Positions 38,801 through 47,800 of a DNA stretch of 64,000 nucleotides are shown here, piece after piece. The notes beneath the pieces are model-generated. The model did no database searches, was not told the DNA's origin, and saw nothing but the letters and a program-made list of their open reading frames with translations. Both the position numbers and the translations under genes were made by a program. Source of the stretch: Bolinopsis microptera (Eukaryota > Ctenophora > Tentaculata > Lobata > Bolinopsidae); assembly GCF_026151205.1 (NCBI RefSeq), contig NC_087074.1, forward strand, positions 10,325,226-10,389,225, given 5' to 3'. The stretch's first letter is position 1, and every line of letters starts with the position of its first letter.

Positions 38801-41800
38801 TTTCACGATTGTAAGACACCCTGTTTCTAGATTGATAAGCTACCTTCACAAGGTACAAAATTATCCTTTCGCGATGAAGCGACAACGTTTAACTTGGACC
38901 GAGGACGCCATTGTGAGCGCTAGGACAAACTCATCATGGGATGATGAGACTAAAAAGAAATACAGAACAGAATTGACTACATATGTGGACGAACTTGAGC
39001 CTTTAGTGGATCATGCTCCCTTTTCAAAAGACAATCCTTATCTCCATCCGCCACATCCAACTTTTGTGGAACTGGTTGACTTTATTATAAAACATAATAC
39101 AGGAGGAAAGGGTGACAAAAAAGGAAGAAACGGTCACTGGCTGCCGGCCGTAGAATGGTGTGACATTTGTAGAAATGAGTATGATATCATAATTAAATTG
39201 GAAGAGGAACCGGACGAATTAATGGTTCTTTTAGAGAAACTGGATATGCTCCAGTACAAAGAAAGTTTCATGAAAAGACATAATTCTTCAAGTAATAAGT
39301 CAATTTCGGAGAAAGAGTTGATTGAGCAATATGTAAATCTTTTGAATGAACAGCAGAGAGAATTTTTAAATAAAATGTTTGCGAAAGATTTTAGATTCTT
39401 TGGTTATGAGAAGATTCCATTATAATTCACCAAAAAAGGTGTTCGCGTAATTTATATTCTTTATTTGGTTTTATTTTAATTCGAAATTTATTTTCTTAAA
39501 ATAATGATATGTGACTTCCTTTCGAAAACGGGTGCAGGATCATATCCACAAATAAGTTCACTGGGGAATTAGGCTATAAGATCATGAATAAAGCGTATAC
39601 GGACACGTTCATTTGAGTTTGAGGATATTGCTAAACAAAAATAATAGCGTTTTCGATGATAATGGCTTAATTTAGGGGTAAATGATTTTTTACCTTAATG
39701 AGGTCAATTCTGTCACATTATATGAAATTTGAAATTTTGGGTGAATTGCTGAAATCATTTATATCTGATTTTGGTTTGGAAGGCTCTATATAAGGAGATA
39801 CAGTTGATTCAAGCTAAGGGCAGTTGATGGTAACATTGTCACAAAATGTTACGATTTCTTGCCCCTATTTTGAAGAACGATACCTCGATTAGAATTCAAT
39901 ATTCTTCCAAGAATGATTCGTAGCAAATCAGAACCCGTGTTTAACAATAATGAGTTTGATTTTACTAAGTTACCGAAATGTGGCGAAGTTCACTTTTCCT
40001 GCCCCAACAGTATAAATTCAATGTGATGAAAAATTGCCATGGGTTTTTATATTTCCTGCATAAATCAATTCCAACTATAATAAGGCATGTTGATGTGAAT
40101 GAAAATCTATCTAACTTATGCAATGACTGATGTGACAACATTTACATTTATTGCCCCTGTTTGAAGAACTATACCTCGATTAGAATACAATGTTACCTTA
40201 TCATCAGGCTTGTCCGCCGTCGCTAAATGGATCGGCGGCGGCGTTTCACTAAAATTACACCGGCGGCGGCGGCGTACGCCGGCGTGAGCCGTGAAATCAA
40301 GGCCAACTAAATTGAGGTCTATGAAATATGAATATGATCATGTACTTAATTTGGATAATTTAGACTTAACTTCAACAAATGATGTTGGTATATTGTTATG
40401 GTATTATCTGCTATCAAATAAAAGTTGAGACAAATTGATACAATTATTTTATTTAAGGTAAAATACATAAACAATAAATTATTGCTGAAATCAATGGATC
40501 TCTCAATCTTTTTTGTTGGAAACAAAATCATAGTTTTTAGAACAAAACAGTGTATAGATTTGAAATTCTTAACATTCATCCTAGATCGCTGACTAGAAAG
40601 AATTAAACCTGCAGCCGACCAGGTTCTTTCAATTTCCGCACTACTGGCAGGTTATACAATGCACTATTCTTACTATGTTTGAGAGTATTAGGGAAGTTTT
40701 TTGCCTATCGGCCCAAAATCTTAAAAGTTCGGATTGTAAAATTTCTTCTTCAGTCAAACTTATGAGTAGGTATCTGCTCAGTTCTTCTGATAATCAATAT
40801 TGTTAAGTTAGCTAAAAGTGTGTATCATGTGTGTGTTGCCCCTAGCCGCTAATCGCTATCAGTAACACTGATATATCTTCAAATGAAGACAGAATTATTT
40901 TGAAGTCAGAAAATGCACGCCGTACGCCGATGTACGCCGGGGTGTATCGGCGGCGTTCGGCGTGGCAAAATCACCCGGCGGCGGCGGCGTTCGGCGGCGG
41001 CGGACAAGCCTGCTTATCATCATACCAATGTCGATAAAAAAGGAGCAAACAGAGTTATATTATGATTTCTTTGTGACGAAATTTACATGTTTTTACCATT
41101 TATCAAGTGGACCAAAGATGCCTGCTCTGGACTTGGTACCACAGAAAAATTCAAGTCAGCCCAGAACGCCGCTCAATTCAAAGAAAAAGTTGATTCTCTT
41201 CTTCAAACTGATATTTCCTCCCCTGACGACATTCGCAGTTTCAATGAAATTGTGATTGCCACCTTTATTAACCTGGCAAGTCAAGTTACCACCCAGAAAA
41301 GTGGAAAGCCCAGTACTAACAAAAACAAATGGTTTGATTGGAGTTGTAGGCATGCTAAACGATTAGTCTGTAGAGACGAAAGAGCCAAGAATAGCACCCA
41401 CATCGATCCTATGCTCGTGGAATCCAACCGAGCAAGATTTTACCTCCGTAAGAAAGAATACAGGGCACAAACACGAGCTAGAAAGGGAGCTTACCTATAC
41501 AAAGTTAACGAAAAAATCAACCATAGCAACAACATCAACTGGGCTGCTTTAAAAGACCTCTCGTCCGCTTGCAAGGACCCTGATACATTCGACATATATG
41601 ACCTGGTCACATTTCACAAGTTCCTATACAATCAGAAGTGCAAGGACCCCTCGCACGGTGGACTACAAACGAACACTTCGACCAACGAAGCTGGTGAACA
41701 GGGAACCGAGTACCACCGCGAGCCATCAGTCGAACTTGAAAAACTCAACACAGAGTTTACTATCCAAGAACTGGAGAAAGTCACCAATAAGCTCCAGAAT

Positions 41801-44800
41801 AACAAAAGCGTTTCATGTGATCTTATCTCCAACGAGATGCTCAAGAGCTCCAAACTCGGTCTCCAAAAAGTCCTTCTGAAACTATTCAATGGTTGCCTAA
41901 CGCAAGGAATCTACCCATGGAACTGCTCAATAACTACCCCCCTACACAAGAAGGGGGACAAGCAGAACCCCGATAACTATAGAGCAATCACAGTCGGAAG
42001 TTGCCTTGGAAAACTCTCTGCATCCCTCCTCCTTGATAGGCTGATCGAATTCCGTAAAGTCGTGTGTCCCGACTTCCCTCACCAACTAGGATTCAGAGCT
42101 GGTGCCCAGTGCTCTGACCATATCCTGACCCTTACAACGATCATCGAGAAGTATACAAAGAAGCTGAAGAAGAAAATATTCGCTTGTTTCGTGGACTATC
42201 GTAAGGCGTTCGACACAGTCTGCAGGGATGCTCTCATGTACAAACTCAGTACACTTGGTATCGGAGGAAGCTTCTTCTCTTGCCTCCAGAACATGTACAG
42301 CAACTCAGTTACCCGTATCAAACTGAGCAAGAAGCTGTCGGACACCATCGATGTCACCATTGGTACCAAACAGGGGCATCCAATGTCTCCGGAGCTCTTC
42401 AAGATATACATTTATGACCTCTCCATTAGACTAGCAGCTCTTGAGGACATGTCAACACCAGAACTGAACGGCTTCTCGGTCAGCAATCTTCTGTGGGCAG
42501 ACGACCTGATACTTTTGGCACTCGACGCCAGGCTTGTCCGCCGCCGCCGAACGCCGCCGCCGCCGGGTGATTTTGCCACGCCGAACGCCGCCGATACACC
42601 CCGGCGTACATCGGCGTACGGCGTGCATTTTCTGACTTCAAAATAATTCTGTCTTCATTTGAAGATATATCAGTGTTACTGATAGCGATTAGCGGCTAGG
42701 GGCAACACACACATGATACACACTTTTAGCTAACTTAACAATATTGATTATCAGAAGAACTGAGCAGATACCTACTCATAAGTTTGACTGAAGAAGAAAT
42801 TTTACAATCCGAACTTTTAAGATTTTGGGCCGATAGGCAAAAAACTTCCCTAATACTCTCAAACATAGTAAGAATAGTGCATTGTATACCTGCCAGTAGT
42901 GCGGAAATTGAAAGAACCTGGTCGGCTGCAGGTTTAATTCTTTCTAGTCAGCGATCTAGGATGAATGTTAAGAATTTCAAATCTATACACTGTTTTGTTC
43001 TAAAAACTATGATTTTGTTTCCAACAAAAAAGATTGAGAGATCCATTGATTTCAGCAATAATTTATTGTTTATGTATTTTACCTTAAATAAAATAATTGT
43101 ATCAATTTGTCTCAACTTTTATTTGATAGCAGATAATACCATAACAATATACCAACATCATTTGTTGAAGTTAAGTCTAAATTACCCAAATTAAGTACAT
43201 GATCATATTCATATTTCATAGACCTCAATTTAGTTGGCCTTGATTTCACGGCTCACGCCGGCGTACGCCGCCGCCGCCGGTGTAATTTTAGTGAAACGCC
43301 GCCGCCGATCCATTTAGCGACGGCGGACAAGCCTGCTCGACGCCAATAGCCTGCAGAAACAACTTGATTGCCTGCACGAATTTGCAAGTAAATGGGAACT
43401 GTCAATTAATATCGACAAAACCAAAATCATGGTATTCAACTCAAGCTCTCGTTTGCTGAAGTGCTCCTACGGGTTCAAACTAGGGAACCTGGACATCTCA
43501 TCGGCCAAATCTTACTGCTATCTAGGCATTCAATTCAGTCTCAACGGTTCATTTAAAGGTGCCATGAACGAACTAAGGAAAAAAGCACTAAGAGCATTTT
43601 TCTCGATCAGACGCATGGTCGACACTCGAGCATTAACAACAAAACCATGCTCAAGCTTATAGACAGCCTCGTTAAACCAGTCGCTACGTATGCCTGTCAG
43701 ATATGGCTACCGTGTACAAAAATGGCAAAGGAGATGGCTTGCGCTGATGGTTCAAGACAGAACCTTGCTAGAGCTGCAACAAAGGACGCACTTGAGACAA
43801 CACACCTGAAAATGCTGAAGTGGGTGCTCGGCTTACACAAGAAAGCTAACAACAACTTCTGATACGGAGATACGGGCAGGTTACCATGGGCCCTGTCGGT
43901 ACTACCACAATGCCTGAGATACTTCGACAGATTGTCTCAGACATCACCTGACGTGAGCAGCGTCAACTTTCTTGTACATCAGACATTCCAAGAGCAGAAG
44001 AATCTAAACCTCTCTTGGTATAAGATCTGGAACTCGATCGCTCAGTCTGAATCCAAAGCGGCCAAATTCGCTCGAACCGACCAACACAGAGCAGATGGAA
44101 CGACCTCAACTGCACATGGAAATTTGGTCGATCACTTTGTAAAAGATTGGAGAACAGATTATTGAGAGAGGGAGATACACAAAAGAAACTGGAACGTGGA
44201 CGAGAGCCTGCAGATTCTGCTGCAACAAGGAGAACGTTCAAGGCTTAGAATATCTCCCCTTTTTCGAAGGAACAATCATTGAAAATGAAGAACACTGCCT
44301 CACTGAATGTCCAATGTACCACTCAGCGAGACTTTCACTGTCGGACAACCTTAAGAGTCTTCTGCTGCTCAAGGAATACGGAGCTATCATGAATTCTGCC
44401 CATGTGCAAGAACTGGGCAAATTCCTTTGCAACTGTCACCGCATCAGGAACCCGAAAAAGACGCCAATACTGCCTGTCACCCCATCAGGACTACCAACTC
44501 AACAGACATAATACAGATCAACCATCATTATGCAGATATTACGATCTGTTGTACGAGCATGGAACACTAGTGATTACTGTTTCCAGTACGTTGTGACTGT
44601 GAGTGGGAGGACTGTTCGAGTATGAATGTGTCTTTTGTGGACTCGAATATTGATTTCGCAGTTTAGTGATCATTGAAGTTGCCTTTTACTACTTCCTCTT
44701 ATGTTAAATTATTATTTCAGCAATTATTTCTATTTCGGTTGTTTGTACGGGAGTTAAATTTTAAGTGCTTTCGTTTTAAATTTTCATGATTCTTGAAATT

Positions 44801-47800
44801 CGAATTTTACTCACTCTAGGTATGTTACTCATTCATGTATAGTCGAGACGATGGTGTTAGTGCCAGCTCCGACAACTTTACGTTTAATTCCGTTTAATTC
44901 CGTTTAATTCCGTTTAATTCCATGATGAGATGTTATAATTGTGCCAATGTTAACATATTACTGACACATAATCATTTATATGACCGGTGTGCGGTTGAAA
45001 TATTGTTAATTGATCCATAGTACGTACTATAGGGTGTTTAAGTTGGTATACTAATATTTGCTCAATTTCACACATGTTGAGATATCATAAAAATATATCT
45101 GACAAAGTTTGCCTAGAGGATGAGACGATTATCCCAACCATTGAGGGTTTATATAATTTCATAGTGTGACAAATTTTACCTCGTCGTGCCATTTAATAGG
45201 GCCACTAATATTTACCAATATCCTCAAACTTCAATGAACGTGTTCAATATCCATATATCAAGCTTTTCAGTTGCAAAAGAAATTTAACAAACCTTGTTTC
45301 CCAAGATTTGACATTCCAAGGAGCATAACACCGTCCTGAACTGTAGGGACCTGGCACGACGACAGCTTGTTTATACAGCTCCCTGGGGTTGGATCTAGTT
45401 CCCCTCCGTGTTTGCATAGTGATGTTGTTGCTCCCTGTCATACAAGGGGAGGGATAAATTGAAAATCGTAAAGGCATTTAAGGTATATAACTTATAAGCT
45501 GTTAATATTGTACAATTGTTAAGATTTAGGACTCCTGAACTTTCCAGGACATTCTTCCGGTGATAAGTGATGGATAATTAAATAGGGACAGTCACTAATA
45601 CTAATTAATACCAACCGAAGGAACGAAGCCGTGGTGACAACGAAGGATCGCTTCCTGGCCCACCTTCGTTAATCGTGGTATGACAGATCCACTTCTAACT
45701 GTTGGGGCTTTACATTGCTTACTTATGCACCTGCAAGTAAAGGCAGGACAGTCGACTAAATGTGTATATCATCGATTATGGTATGATAAAGATTTACATT
45801 GCATTCGCATCAGAAAAGCAAAATTAAAAATGTACCATAGAAGTATTTTTGAAATGACTTACGATCCAAGGGGTACATGATCATTGCAAGATACATATCC
45901 TCGTCCCTTCAGCTCAAATCCGGGATTACAAGATATTCTGACCACGTAACCTTGCTAAATGACAACAACATGTATAATTCTCGGTGCTAAATCAATATGT
46001 TTAAGTTGATACCTTTTTCAGGTTCTATAGCTGATTGACTTGATGTATTTAGACTGATTGGTATATCATGTTTTTAAATCACGTGCACTTTTTAAATCCG
46101 TTTTATCATTAAGGAAAACAATTTCTGACTGACTCACTGAGCTTGTAACTATTGAATTATCAATTATAAAAACATTTACTGTATCTAAGTAGAAATGCAA
46201 AAGCTGATAAAAATTTCGAAAATAACACATTGACATAATGAAATCACCCTGATAAGAGAGCCATTAGGAGTGGAGTAGGGGAAGGCCGGGCAGTCTGATT
46301 TAGCACAGGCTCCAATGTCGGGCACCAGAACTCCTCTCCTACACACTGAAGTGTTGGCTCCGACCTGCGATTACTTTACATTATGCAGTGGTAGTTGGGT
46401 GGTATAACCAGCGAGTAAAACACTTCACCAGCAATGGTAAATGAAAATTCTGGAAATTATGAGTAGATAGTCCATTTGGTAACACGCTAGACAACATTTT
46501 GTATATCATCCAGAACATGGGATCAGACAATTTGAGTGCGCGGTAAAAAGAGGGATTTACTAACCAAGTCGTAGCCAGGATCGCAATTAAGCGATACATT
46601 ATCTCCATGAGTGACAGAGAAAGAGGAATAGATACCAAATCTTCTAATTGGCAACTGACATTCTCTTACACACCGTCCAATGGGTGGATCTAATTGAAAA
46701 ATATGTAATTGGAAGCATCAGTCATCAGAGTTGTCAGTTTGAATAGGTCAACGTTTACCAAGCTAATGTGGACAGTTTTAAGCAGAATTTTGTTCTTTTG
46801 AAATAGAAATTCTATTTTTTTGCATTTTTTACGACAAAAGTTTTCCTACAACCCTTAATTCACTAACCAAACTCAAAACTAGACAAGCAGGAGGACTGAC
46901 TGTTCCCACGAAGAGCAAACCCTTTCCAACACTTTAAGAACACAGTGTCTCCAACAGTTACCCTTCCTGTGGCGGGGAGACCTAGGATCGTTCTAAAGGA
47001 CCCATTAGCGACTGCAGGTAGTGGACATTTCCCTAATTCACATCTCCCTGTAAAGGAAAGCAGTTTGGTCGGATAATTATAATTATACAGGTTGAAATGC
47101 ATAAACCCAAAAAATGTGCTTTTCATTGAGTGGCAGGCTTTTATAAGATTTTATCGAAAAAAATCAAGTTTCATGATGGGATCACGTTTTACGTTTACAA
47201 TATCAAATATCAGCAATGAATTATTGTATTTGTCAATAGATTAATAGTGTGATGATACAAACAAACTAAACATTTTCCCACAAGATATGAGATTACCTAC
47301 CTAGCGGTTGGTCAAGTCGTCCTGTCTCAGTACAAAGGGAGACACCGTTCCCTGTTTGTTCATATCCCAGGTTGCAACTGAGTGTGATGTTTTCTCCTTC
47401 AAGTAATCGGTATTTCTTCAGTACTCCACCATGTATTGGAGATACTCTGCACACTGATCGGAAATACTCTGCATAATCGTGAGAATAGCACGAACTACAA
47501 GTGTGATACCATGTGTTAAGTGTGATACCATGTGTTAAGTGTGATACCATGTGTTAAGTGTGATACCATGTGTTAAGTGTGATACCATGTGTTAAGTGTG
47601 ATACCATGTGTTAAGTGTGATACCATGTGTTAAGTGTGATACCATGTGTTAAGTGTGATACCATGTGTTAAGTGTGATACCATGTGTCCAATGCTGTTAG
47701 AATATTTTAATAATCGCACATTCTATCAAACTTCGTATTGGAATCTTTAAGTTTATGAATGCACAAAAAAAAGCATCAAAAAAGCATTACTCTAAATCTG

